Origin: Galerina marginata
Taxonomy: Eukaryota > Basidiomycota > Agaricomycetes > Agaricales > Galerinaceae
Reading direction: 5' to 3'
Assembly (NCBI GenBank): GCA_023014335.1
Contig: JAECYW010000023.1
Span: forward strand, 434,001-498,000
DNA: 64,000 nt
Below the pieces are notes generated by a model. The model was not told the origin of the DNA. It did no database searches and was given only the letters and a program-made list of their open reading frames with translations. Made by a program: the position numbers and the translations under genes. Shown here in pieces: positions 54,063 through 64,000 of the stretch (position 1 is its first letter; every line of letters begins with the position of its first letter).

Positions 54063-55746
54063 TCATGGGGCGTCGACTTCTCTACAACATGTCCATTTAC
54101 CTCCTGCGCCCCTCAACCAGCAAAATTCCTCCTTTCCTTGGCCAATCGAGACAGTCTGCAGACTCGAATAACGGGAAGATACCGCCTGGAAAATAGACGA
54201 CGACAAAGAATACCCGTAACCCCCGAAATCTGAAGAGCAGTTGTAATCCCAGTGGCGCATTGGACTGCGCATATCCGCGTTCAAATGGAGTGTTTCGAGG
54301 TTCGGCGGGAGTTTGACCATTCCGTGGGCTATCCAATGTACAAAATTCTACAAGTCCAAATAAACATTCGTAAAACGAAGAATATGCGGGAAATGGATGC
54401 ACCATGTAGGCGGAATGCAGCAATGTCGGAGTTGAGTAGTAGTATTTCTCCGACTGACGGTCTAGTGCAGCTGTATTTTCGCACTTGGCCACTTCCCCAG
54501 CCATAGCTTTGAGTTTGATTTGTTTGAGATCCAAGGTTGAACCCAAACTCTGATAGGGAAGACCTAAACTGAGTTTCTTCAGATCGGGGAAATAGGTGTG
54601 TATCAAAGTTAAATTTTCGACCGTGGACTCCTGGACAGCGAGACGCATGACTGGCACTGTACTCTGGAAAACCCGTTTTAAGACGGGTTCCAACTTCAAG
54701 GCTTTCTGATGATTCAACGAGTCATGGCTGAGGGATACCTCCTGAACCGGCCGCCCAGGGATAAACAGCATGGCTATTCCATAAGGACCATGGAAAACCC
54801 GAAGACGAGGAATGACGGACCGCGAAAGGGGAGGAAGTGTCAAGAGTTTGTGGAATTCGTATTCACTCAGGTCAATGCGGATATTGTTGAGGTTCGGACA
54901 TGTTGCTAAGAAGCGATAAAGAATGTCAAATTCTCGAGGTTCCAGGCGAAAGGAAAGGGAGACTAGATGCATTGATTTGCCCTGATTGGTTAGGGCCACA
55001 AAAATTCTGGAAGGAAAGGGCCAGGAAAGAACTTCAAGATGTTCGAGATGCTTGCCTGAGAAGATGTCCAGGATATGTGAAGAACTTGGCCCAGGCAATA
55101 GGTTACAATATTGATCGGCGTTATGAACGATCAGTCGTCGGGGTTTGAGACGCGGCTCAAGGCGGTGGATACCAATTCTGAAATTGATGAATAAAACTTG
55201 GTCGAGGTGAGGAGGAGCGGCCACAGCAAGAGCTTTCAGCACTCTCCTGCTTATGGTTTGGTCTTGAAAGTCAATGCAAACCTCTCGAAGATTAATGAAG
55301 GCCGAAACGGACTTGACGAAAGCTTGCACGTATGCATCGTAAGCCGCCTTTGCGGATTCAGAAACCAGGATGTCGACATCGGGGTCCAGCTCAAGGGAGT
55401 GCACCAGGGAGCACCGACGAACGAGAGCCGCCTGCAGAGGATCTTTGGCAATGTTTCTGAAACGTCCGATATGTTCATGGAGTTTGTCCAGCTGCCCAGT
55501 CATCCATGTGAAGGTGTTGGCTTTGTCAAAGTTGATTTGCGAACGGTAGGTTATCGATTTGAAGATGAACTCGAGGCATATATTGTGGAAATGGTGGCAC
55601 GTCAGGGAGAGAATTTTGTGCTCTGCTGCTCTGAGGAGGATGAAGCATTCCCACCAAACCTCGACGGGAATTGTTTTGGTGAGGTCTGCACGGCAAACAC
55701 GGGTCAAGCGTTTGGAATGTGCCAACTGGTCTGTTGGTCTATCCAT
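54063..55746 (-). CDS. F-box family protein L
   Basis: Exon 1 is 55746-54403 and exon 2 is 54347-54063; intron GTGCAT...TTGTAG; 542 residues. The start at 55746 gives MDRPTDQLAHSKRLTRVCRA before the F-box, a longer leader than in relatives; the frame is open further upstream. The F-box is IPVEVWWECFILLRAAEHKI with TCHHFHNICLEFIFKSITY. The SITYRSQ continuation links it to the A/M/O branch. Landmarks: LVRRCSLVHSLEL, FINLREVCIDF, IGIHRLEPRLKPRRLIVHN, FIPGRPVQEVSL. The last exon opens NFVHWIAHGMVKLPPNLETL and is short, with no acidic insert. Intact. Confidence 0.86.
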
Positions 55747-56241
55747 GAGCGTAGGCTCGAGTTGGCGACGAACCAACAGTGCAAGGAATACTGCGTATTT
55801 TGAACCTCGAAGCCAACTTTCACAGTGGAGTTGAAGAACCAAAGCAAAACAACAATTACGTATAAATTACCAGAGTATACCCCGACTGTCCCTTTCCACG
55901 TGCCTAAAGCACCACTCCCAAACATTGATAGATTGAAATCTACGAGAGCGACCTTACAGCCCGTGGCCCTAACCTTCTATCAATCGGGATTTATTTTATT
56001 TTACATGGCATTTACAGAGCGAAGATGTGAAGAGACGGCAACAAAGAATTTATCTTAAGATGAACAGAGGTGATAAAGCGCGGAGCCTAGAATTCCTACA
56101 GAGTAAGTCGTTAATTTTCATTCGCAAATGACCCGTCGTCTACTCTCGATTTTCCGTGTCGAAGCTTCGTACAAAGCGCCGAGCCATTTCAACTAATTTT
56201 CCTCTCGAAAAATTGAGGATTCGCGATTCATAACGACCTGA
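55747..56241. other. Intergenic, 495 bp
   Basis: Promoter of F-box L and 3' flank of F-box M; no gene seen. Confidence 0.45.
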
Positions 56242-57917
56242 TCATGATTTCTGAGAATCATAGAAATCACTGTATATCGATTTAGGTTGCCCCTTATATC
56301 TTCCTTCCAGGACGCCAGAGGATGTCCAAGTCCCATTGCTCGTATTCTTGCACCAGTGTATCTCGTGATGGAACTTGGATCCGACGACCACGCTTTGAAG
56401 AGCCGGATAAAGAATTGAAAGCGTAGCAAAAATCGAATGGACAACTCGTAGTGGATAAGATCTTCCAGCATAACGGAATACTCGTTCTTCTTTCTCGTTA
56501 GAGGGTACGAATAATGTCGTGCACAAATAAAGCTCTTCAATTTGAAGAGGGAGGCTGCACTTCTGGTGGGCTATCCAATGCAAGATGGTCTGCGAAGGCG
56601 GGTCGGTCATAAGGCTGAACAGAGAGTTAAAACACCCACCATGTAAATCCAATGAGTGTACCTCGGAAGTAATTCTTCCACGACTAGCGGGGTGGCAGGT
56701 TCAGGTTCAGGGACACGGAGAGAAACCTTTCCGTCAGTTCCCAGAGGAATGTCACGGGGATCCTGTTCTGGAAACAACCCATGAGAGGCAAAACCCAAAT
56801 GAAGCCTCTTAAGCTCGGGGAAGTGAGTGCTTATCGGTTCGAATACTTCAGGAAAGGCGAAGGTCGATAGTTCAAGGTCAGTGACTGGTCCTGTGCTCAG
56901 TGACATCTTCTGGAAGATATCTTGCATCTCTACCACTGTACTTTTATCCCAAGAGCCGTGCACAACTGCCTTCCAAACCGGTCGTCCAGGAATCCAGGCA
57001 CCAGCTGCAACCGAACCACCCTGGTATGCTTGCAGACGAGGAATGGTGGACTGCGGAAGGGGAGGAACGTGTGGTAAATCATCAGGGCCCGAGGGTCGAC
57101 CATGTCGGAGATCCCAGTTAATGTATCGAAGGTTCGGGCATGTGGCCAAGAAAGTATAAAGGACATCAACGTCCTCGGGCTTGAATTCGAAGGAGAGGTA
57201 CAAGAGGTTGTGAGATGCTCCCTGCATGGCTAAAGCGCGGAAGAGCTTGTGAGAGTACGTCCGGGACATGACCTCGACCAGCTCGAGATGTGGAGCGGAG
57301 AAGAGGTCCAAAAGGTTTTCCGAGTTGTTTCCGTCTCTGAGGTCCTCACGGGGGTTACCAAGAAGGAGTTTTTGAAGCTTGAGGCGTGGATTGAGATGGT
57401 GGATGCCAAATTCGACCTGGGGGAACGAAACTAGTTTGAGGTTAGGATGGACTGCCATGGCGGCCAGGATTACCATGTCCATGATATTGTGGAAGTTGAC
57501 ATGAAATTCTTTTAGGTTGATAAACAACGGAAGTGCTCTGAGAAGAGCTTCCAAGAAAACGTTGTTGGCCAACTTTGCACCTTCAGCTCTATCGGGTTGG
57601 ATGTTCGGTCCCAGGTAAAAGGAGTACACCAACGTGCATTTGCGAACTAGACACGCCCGCTGTGGATTCAATGCAATTCGGTTAAACCATTCCATCTGTT
57701 GATAATGTTGATCCAACTGGCTCGGAAAAGAGTCGTATTCACATAGGAGTTTGGAACGATAGGTTATCGATTTGAAGATGAAAGAAAGGCAGATATCGTG
57801 AAAAAAGTGACAAGTTTGGGTCAGTCTCTTGTGCTCCGCCATACTGAGATGGGCGAAGCACTCCGTCCAGATCTCGCTAGGCAAAGCCCTTGTTGTTGGG
57901 AAGTTTGGCTCTTCCAT
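56242..57917 (-). CDS. F-box family protein M
   Basis: Exon 1 is 57917-56640 and exon 2 is 56589-56242; intron GTGGGT...CGCAG (50 nt); 541 residues. Start MEEPNFPTTRALPSEIWTEC; F-box with TCHFFHDICLSFIFKSITY. Landmarks: LVRKCTLVYSFYLGPNI, FINLKEFHVNF, FGIHHLNPRLKLQKLLLGN, TYSHKLFRAL, WIPGRPVWK. The last exon opens TILHWIAHQKCSLPLQIEEL. It is the intact representative of the branch that also contains gene A (left edge), relic N (59.3-59.6 kb) and gene O (right edge). Upstream is the 5' UTR intron (57993-57932), then the inverted TFIIIC pseudogene, so the pair is divergent, mirroring O and the real TFIIIC gene. Confidence 0.88.
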
Positions 57918-57931
57918 AGCCCGTGATTGTG

Positions 57932-57993
57932 CTGCGAATTCCAGAAGCTTCAGTTAGTTTTATAATTTGTATATGGATCTGGATGGAGCTCAC
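57932..57993 (-). other. Probable 5' UTR intron of F-box gene M
   Basis: GTGAGC...TTCGCAG, 62 nt, ending 14 bp before the ATG. Same layout as genes A and O. Confidence 0.5.
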
Positions 57994-58129
57994 CAAAAGA
58001 CGAATAATTGGGCTCAACGCTGTCCGACTTATTGCAATATCATGGTATCGGTGAGATCGTCGTTATCTTATTGAACTTATCGTGTGTGAGTTTCTCATGG
58101 CAGCTGACAGCATGTTGAACTTCAACTTG

Positions 58130-59165
58130 ACCCAAACTCTACCTAGGAAATCCAAGCCTCGTTTCGCTCTGGCCGTGTTGCAATTAGGCCAAGAAAACGA
58201 AGCAAACAGTGTGCAGGGCTTCTTCTATGGCGGTCCTAAATGAAGAAATCAGCAGCGAAAGTGACTTCAACCCCGAAATAATGCAAAAATCACGAAATTA
58301 TCGACGACGACAAGCTGGACCCTGCGGACATTCTGAGCTAAGATATCCGACAAAAGGCGTCCCCAACATGACAATTATTGGTGAAGCAAAAGGACGAGTG
58401 ATAGCTGGTGCTTCACATCCACCGCAGACTCCCGTAGGCCCTCCAACGGCGGCAAATATATCATGGGTGGTACAAGGAAGCTATGGGGACTGAAGAAAAT
58501 GCCAACGTCGACATGCAGGCGAAGCGTCGGCCGCCGGTCTACTCAAATATCAACGTGGGACTCTCGAAATCCTGGGTTTTGAGCGGGTATCTCACTTTAT
58601 CTTTTGGCCTCTCCTTATTCGGTTAGAAGATGCAGCACAGTACTTGCCAGCGGACGACGCGAAGGCAGAAAACAAGCAGAAAAGGGCAATCTGAAACCAC
58701 CGCCGCAGGTGCCAGGCTACTTTGACTCTAACAAAAATCGAACTCTGTGATATGCAAATGTTTACGTCTTTCCGATCAGTATGGGGCCTTGACTGTGTCG
58801 ACGTCTGATCCACGCCGACGGCCGTTTAGGTGCGTTAATCATCCTAATGTTCACTTCTCAACTAACACTCCGAATTTTAACAGCCCGGCTATATATGCAA
58901 CACCTTGAGGTGATAATGATAATGGACGAAGCAAGCAACCGGGGCTCTTGGCCAGGACCTTTGAGAACGTTTTCCGTTTTGAATTTTGTCGTTCCGGATT
59001 CTGCAGATCAACTGCGGAATGCCTCTTATCCTGTCTGTGGTGTTGCTGCTTTGCGTCTTAATTGTACCTTTTGGAGTGAACTCAGCTTATTCCATAGATT
59101 GAGAATCAAACACCCTCGTCCTGGACTTTCGACCGGGCCAACAGCAAGCTAGTGAACGACCAATG
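58130..59165 (+). pseudogene. Decayed inverted copy of the TFIIIC Tfc6-like gene
   Basis: Pieces match the intact minus-strand gene (62954-59938) in order, in several frames. They are RKSKPRFALAVLQ; SSESDFNPE; QTPVGPPTA; AKRRPPVYSNI; EDAAQYLPADDAKAENKQK (gene: RDAAPYLPTDD); DMQMF; IHADGR; VVPDSADQLRNASYPVC (gene: VVPDPADVISADSNNSRPVC); WTFDRANSKL (gene: WTFDWANSEL). Frameshifts, stops and internal deletions are many, and the C-terminal half is absent. It lies divergent to F-box M, as the real gene does to F-box O. The copy is therefore part of an inverted segmental duplication and not retroposed: intronic positions still separate the pieces. Confidence 0.88.
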
Positions 59166-59309
59166 GTAGGTTTAAAACAATATTGTCATTCGTAGTGCTG
59201 ACTTGATTGTCTAAACAAAGATTCTCGCTTCTATAACGCTCTAAAATGAGTACACTATCTAATCCTATTATGACATCCCCTTTCTCGACCATCTTTCTCT
59301 CTCGAAGTA

Positions 59310-59613
59310 TCATGATTTGTATGTAAAAATCACAATAATCGCTGGATATCGATTTACATCGCCCCTTATATCTTCCTTCCAGGATTCCACAGTACATTCA
59401 CTAACCCCTGTCAGTACTCTTGCTACTCTTGGTATTTCGTCGTGGAACCCAGACCCAATGAACACGCGTTGAAGAGTAGGATAAAGAATTGAAAGTGGAG
59501 ATATCTTGAAAGAAGTGATACGTCTGCGCCAGGTTTTGTGGAAAAGTTCCCTCCAGCCTCGTCCAGATATCACTATGCAAAGCTTGTGTCATCGCGTAGT
59601 TTGGATCGTTCAT
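59310..59613 (-). pseudogene. F-box family relic N, head joined to tail
   Basis: The start (MNDPNYAMTQALHSDIWTR) and a degenerate F-box (NLAQTYHFFQDIS) run directly into the family C-terminus (LSILYPTLQRVFIGSGFHDE; VESWKEDIRGDVNRYPAI; in another frame GILEGRYKGRCKSISSDY). About 1.3 kb of the middle of the gene is missing. It is closest to genes A and M, and sits between the TFIIIC pseudogene and the intact TFIIIC gene. Confidence 0.75.
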
Positions 59614-59937
59614 GGCAGGCTTTGTTTGGGATAGGAAATTTTGTCGTTAACACTAGGAGGTTTCACGAGGTTTAGTATTTCGATCTACAGAAGAACAAGT
59701 GATGGCTCTGAACGCGGTAGAAGGAGAACCGAGAAAGCATTGCCATCAGATGTGATGACCTTGGATAAGACATACCAAACGTTGAGTGAGTGTCTAGAAT
59801 AGACATGCCTGCATCTGCCGAATAGCGCTGTTATTATGCAGATGAAGTAAACAAATATACGCAGGTGTCATACTGAATCGAGTCGCCGAGTCGCAACCTG
59901 ATCACGACCAACCGAAGTTGGACCTTCTAGCTTGAAT
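59614..59937. other. Intergenic, 324 bp
   Basis: Spacer between relic N and the 3' end of the TFIIIC gene. Nothing else seen. Confidence 0.45.
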
Positions 59938-62900
59938 CTACTCATCCTCGCCCTCATCTTCCGAGTCAACCTCCATAGCATCCCCAGCCGCATCCACACC
60001 CCCATCCTCCATCCTAATCCCGCCAACGCCCCCATACGGCACCTTATCCCTCATCCACCGCCCCCACAGCACGTCGACGCGACACAGCCCTGACGACGTG
60101 CCCGCCGCGAGCAGCCCGCACGACGCCAGTCCGTTGCCGCTGTTCCACGCGACGCGGTGCACGCCGACCTCGCGTGGCCACGCGCCTGTGCTCGCTGGGA
60201 AGGGCGTCAAGGGCTCATCTGGCTTGTCTTTGTCTTTGGCTTTTGAGGCGCGGGTGGCTGTGGGCCGGTCGAGTGATTCCTGCGGGGTCGATGGAAAGGT
60301 GAAGATGAGTGTCTGTCATGATTGCAGGTGACGACGGGCTTGTTTACCTGAGGAAGGAAGCGGTCGAGCATGCGGTACTCCTTCGTGTTGCGGTTGTAGT
60401 CCATTTGAAAGATCTTGTGTACGAAGAATGGCTAACGGTTTCACAGTTAGAAACAAAACAAAGATAAATCTCGAACAAAAGAAAAATACGCACAACAGAC
60501 CCGCCTCTCCTCGTAGACCTCAACGTATTAGTCGTCGAGCACGATCCGTCCGCAGCGCCGACGGCCAGCTGGGGATGATACTCCGATGCACTGACACTCT
60601 AAAGCAGTCGGTTAGCTCCAAAAGCAGGTCTTGATCTACAAGAGATATCTCGTACCCAAACAGGCCCTTGAGGCTCGAACAGCGAATGCCCCCTCCCAAG
60701 CATGCTAGGAGACGCAGAGTACGCCTTGACAGTATTCTCGTGGTCCATAGTAATCGGACCGCCACCGAAAGCAGAGAATGCAAGCCCATTAATGATATCT
60801 GAAGAATCACATGTTAAGTCTCTCCTCAAACTTTGTAAGAAAAAATTGAGCCATACCTCGGGTGCGGTTCATAACAGACCCACGGTTCTCCCTAATATCG
60901 GTCAGACACTCCATGCCATCATAGCCCGCACTGGCGATGACGGTTGGGTCTTCGTTCACGCAAGGTTCGCCTGAGGGTGAGCATGGCGGAGCTTTGACCC
61001 AGGCTAGTGCACGGATTGCAGATTGATGAACGTGGAGGTAATGTGTCGGGAGGAGGTTCGTGGTGGGCGGTTGTGCTGGAAATGGCCGGAGATGAAAATA
61101 TTGTAAATTGGTGGTAATGAGATGAGATAGCGTACTTGGGTCTGTGAATGATTTAAGGGCTGGTCCTATGTTGTAGACGACGATAATGCCTTTGAATATA
61201 GTCAGTTCAGCAACCTGAAGAACGAGACTGTTTTGCACCGACCGTTGGTCGTTCCGATTGCGATCAACTCGCTGTTGGCCCAGTCGAACGTCCAGCACAA
61301 CGTTTCTTCAAGTTCAATCCGCAAAATTGGCTGAGATTTTACTGCAAATCGTACAATATCAAGATCAAGGTCGTATCGAGCGGAAGCAAAGCAACGACGA
61401 ACCACAAACAGGACGGGAGTTATTTGAGTCCGCGGATATCACATCTGCAGGATCTGGAACAACAAAAACGGACAACGAGCCATCCTCAAACGTCCCAGCT
61501 AGCAGCCCCAGTTTCTTACGCTGCCCACTGTTGTTGTCATCTTTCTGGAACGGAAATGAACACTGCAGTTAGCTTCGAAACCTCAAGTCGAGCCAGATAA
61601 GACTTACGATGTCATGAGAAGGGAGCGGGCACCATTTTAGCTCGTAAGCAGGCCCTGTGTCCAGACAGAGCACTATTTCGCACTCCATCTGTCCTCTATC
61701 TGGGTCTGCACCGTCTTGAGAGGCTGCTAAGGACCAAATTTGGATGCAAGCATATGACGGTCGCGCGACTTTTCTCCCGATTTCGGGCGAATGGGACTGA
61801 GACGGGAAAGGTCCGATTGCAAGGTATTGTTTGTATGACCGGGCTGTTAAAATTTAAAGTGTTAGTTAAGAAATGGAGAGAGTCAGTATACGCACCTGGA
61901 CGGTCGTCGGCGTGGATTGGACACCAGTCGAGGCCCCACACGGGACCGCCTGCGTTAAATACGTAGGCATTGCTCTCCGGGGCATATTCAGCTGAAGAGA
62001 GAGCAAACAAGTAAGCGGTGGATTCTGATAGCAGCGAGGCGTAGACGACAAACACGTCGGGAACGCTTCAAACATTTGCATATCGCGTCGTCTTTGGTTT
62101 TTGATAGACCCGAAGTAGCATGGCACTGGCGGTGGCGGCTCCAAATTGCCCTCTTCTGTCGTCACGTCGTCTGTTGGCAAGTACGGCGCTGCATCTCTAG
62201 CTGAATCAGAAAAAAATGCCTGTAGGATGAAGGAGAATGCTCACTCGAAACCCAAGACTTCAAGATCTGCTTTTACTTTGATATGCGAATAAACTCGCGG
62301 TCGGCGTTTTGCCTCCACGTCGATCTCGTCGGCGCCTTCGTTCGTCAGAGCTTCTTTGTACCACCCTCTGTCCTCCGCAAGATCCCAAAGAGGCCCAGAC
62401 CCGATGTTGTACCCCCACGACTTATTGACACGTTCGGAAATCTTCGAATTCTCCGTCAAGCCGTTCGTAAACACGGACGAAGGCGGCCCAAATAGACAAG
62501 GAACAGCGGTGAGCCTTTCGACGCGCCCAACGCGCGAGTACAGCGGAACGGCGCGGTGTCGGTGGTTTACGCTCGGCGTTGGCAGTGTGTAATTTTGTCT
62601 CTTCGCGGTCGGAGGGCCAACAGGGGTCTGTGCAGGGCTTGAAGGACGTGCCTTTGCTTTTCCCTTCGCTTTAGCAGATAAGGTCTTCCGTTTTGGAGAC
62701 GCGTTTTGTTGGACCTCCTCGTCAAGAACGGCCACATGGTCCAGCGCACCGTTGTCGTCTCCAATAATTTCGTCGACATCTTGCATTTTCGCGTCGTTTC
62801 CCGGGTTAAAGTCGCTTTCACTGCTGTTTTCATCTTCTAGAATAGCAATGGTAGACGGCCCTGCGTGATTTTCTTCATTTTCTTCGTCAGATTGCAATCC

Positions 62901-62954
62901 TGCGAGAGCGAGATAGCTAGGCTTGGATTTTCTTGGTCGTAGTTGTCGAGTCAT
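59938..62954 (-). CDS. TFC6: TFIIIC subunit Tfc6/Sfc6/GTF3C2-like WD40 protein
   Basis: Multi-exon gene. Exon 1 (62954-62245) encodes a basic then acidic leader (MTRQLRPRKSKPS; SSESDFNPGNDAKMQDVDE) and ends at LEVLGFE. Introns at 62244-62193 or so, 62053-61992 (donor GTTTGT) and several more follow with consistent phases. The WD40-type core is continuous once spliced: GGPVWGLDWCPIHADDRPG; YKQYLAIGPFP; YACIQIWSL; YELKWCPLPSHD; LGLLAGTFEDGSLSVFVVPD; LCWTFDWANSELIAIGTTNG; AIRALAWVKAPPCSP; VIASAGYDGMECLTDIRENR; HVAWNSGNGLASC-like GVHRVAWNSGNGLASCGLLA. An acidic tail (MEVDSEDEGEDE) ends the protein. In yeasts this subunit helps TFIIIC bind the B box of tRNA genes and recruit RNA polymerase III. 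One intron uses a GTTCGT donor. Small junction errors are possible. Confidence 0.85.
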
Positions 62955-63620
62955 GTAGCAACTTCCAATATTTCAACCAGAATTCAAGCGACCAATAATT
63001 GTTCAGGGAACAGCTGAGAGGAGAGACACAATCCTTGTTTTGATCGGTTTGCGTAGCCGCAACGCCCGAGCTCCGACTGATTGCAAGTCGTCTCTTGAAC
63101 CAGACTCCCGAATAATAATCGTTCTCTCTTTTTGTTGTCGCTCTTCCACTCTGAACTGCTGAACGCTCAATCGGGAGGGATGTTATTAGCAGATACACCA
63201 CTGTGCGTCCTCGCTTAGCGCGCTGAAAGGGTATTACACCAGTTCAGTGAAAAGGCTCGTCTTTATCTCAAGTTTATCTGCTATCTGCCCGGAAAAGAGT
63301 GTTTGATGATAGTTGATGATTGATAGCCCTTCCAGTCAAAGTTCACCGCAAAGAAATCAATTTCTTCGGTAGATTTTGGGTAAACCTCGAAATTTTGCTA
63401 AATGACACTGATGCTTTTTCCTTGGCATAAATAGCACAGGAGTCGCACAAAACTGATGGGTGAGAGGAGGAAAGAAGACTTCGCACGTTCTTCCTGCGTG
63501 CGGTTTGCCCACTCCCTTTAACTGTCCTAGCCTACGTCTCTTGGTGAGTTTCCATTCAGATCGATACACCAATTAGAAAACTAATCGAAACTTCGGGAAT
63601 TCGCAGCACAATCTTGAGCC
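62955..63620. promoter_or_regulatory. Divergent promoter of the TFIIIC gene and F-box O
   Basis: 666 bp between two divergent start codons. On the F-box side a 5' UTR intron is inferred (63544-63606). No TATA box is clear on the TFIIIC side, as expected for a housekeeping gene. Confidence 0.5.
63544..63606 (+). other. Probable 5' UTR intron of F-box gene O
   Basis: GTGAGT...TTCGCAG, 63 nt, ending 14 bp before the ATG at 63621, as in genes A and M. Confidence 0.5.
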
Positions 63621-64000
63621 ATGGAAGAGCCAAACTACTCAACGATTAGTGCTTTGCCCGGCGAGATCTGGGCGGAGTGCTTCGCCCTCCTCAATATGGC
63701 GGATCACAAGAGTCTGGCCCAAACCTGTCACTTCTTTCACGATATCTGCCTTTCTTTCATCTTCAAATCGATAACCTATCGTTCCGAACTCAAGTGTGAA
63801 TACGACTCTTTTCCGAGCCAGTTGGAGCGACTTTATCAACACATCGAGTGGTTCAACCAAATTGCACTGAATCCACAGCAGGCGTCTCTAGTTCGCAAAT
63901 GCATGTTGGTGTATTCCTTTCACCCGGGACCGAGCATTCAACCTCATAGAGCTGAAAACGCAAAGATGGCCAACAAACATTTCGTTGGAGCTCTTCTCAA
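63621..64000 (+). CDS. F-box family protein O, 5' partial
   Basis: The ATG at 63621 opens MEEPNYSTISALPGEIWAEC, with the F-box continuing TCHFFHDICLSFIFKSITY. Then come FNQIALNPQQASLVRKCMLV and YSFHPGPSIQPHRAENAKMA. The frame is open to the window edge, about 127 codons. It is very close to genes A and M and shows what the broken frame of gene A should be. The rest of the gene lies outside the window. Confidence 0.85.
   Translation, partial: MEEPNYSTISALPGEIWAECFALLNMADHKSLAQTCHFFHDICLSFIFKSITYRSELKCEYDSFPSQLERLYQHIEWFNQIALNPQQASLVRKCMLVYSFHPGPSIQPHRAENAKMANKHFVGALL

Noticed and set aside
1..64000. tRNA, rRNA or snRNA genes
   Set aside because: No cloverleaf with A and B boxes or conserved rRNA segment was noticed by eye; a covariance-model scan would be decisive.

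Overview
The window looks like nuclear DNA of a filamentous basidiomycete, most likely a mushroom-forming agaricomycete. The evidence is many short spliceosomal introns (about 47-70 nt, GTRNGT...YAG), a DUF6533-type seven-helix membrane protein family, a NACHT STAND ATPase relic, a cutinase, and a large expansion of F-box proteins. No tRNA, rRNA, CRISPR array or bacterial-type operon was seen. Exon limits were worked out by eye from splice sites, reading phase and comparison between copies inside the window; no database was searched.

Layout. 1-1.6 kb: an F-box gene running off the left edge, frameshifted. 1.7-6.4 kb: a truncated unknown gene and two long Ser-rich unknown proteins, with a foldback repeat between them. 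8.5-9.0 kb: mitoribosomal protein mL54. 10.5-12 kb: a broken NACHT ATPase. 13-14.3 kb: pyroglutamyl peptidase I. 15.6-17.5 kb: an 11-exon DUF6533 protein. 17.5-20.5 kb: gene-poor, with a ~490-bp foldback repeat. 20.5-23 kb: cutinase and a TatD-family nuclease. 23.3-27.1 kb: two F-box genes, then an F-box relic. 27.7-29.4 kb: a decayed second DUF6533 copy. 30.4-31.7 kb: a secreted repeat protein built from phase-2 exons, the most unusual gene here. 32.5-34.1 kb: a Gln-rich coiled-coil/AT-hook protein.

34.6-45.1 kb: five tandem F-box genes on the minus strand, with ACGCGT and CACGTG motifs repeated upstream of their starts. 45.5-49.0 kb: two tandem genes of a second F-box-like subfamily. 49-51.8 kb: repeat-rich DNA holding a 418-bp hAT-type MITE with 8-bp target duplications. 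51.8-57.9 kb: three more F-box genes. 58.1-59.6 kb: a decayed inverted copy of the TFIIIC gene and an F-box relic. 59.9-63.0 kb: an intact TFIIIC subunit gene (Tfc6/GTF3C2-like). 63.6-64 kb: the 5' part of another F-box gene, leaving the right edge.

The theme is birth and death of an F-box family: twelve F-box genes that are complete or run off an edge, one complete but frameshifted copy, and two relics, set among housekeeping genes. Copies arose both as a head-to-tail tandem array and as an inverted duplication of a divergent F-box/TFIIIC pair. Most family members share one gene structure: a ~430-codon first exon ending in Tyr-Met, a 50-60-nt phase-0 intron, and a ~90-120-codon last exon opening with a (N/T/S)-x-L-H-W motif. 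Two distant subfamilies keep a two-exon layout with different junctions. If these are Skp1-Cul1 adaptors, the variable C-terminal repeats would recruit different substrates; that role is inferred from family knowledge.
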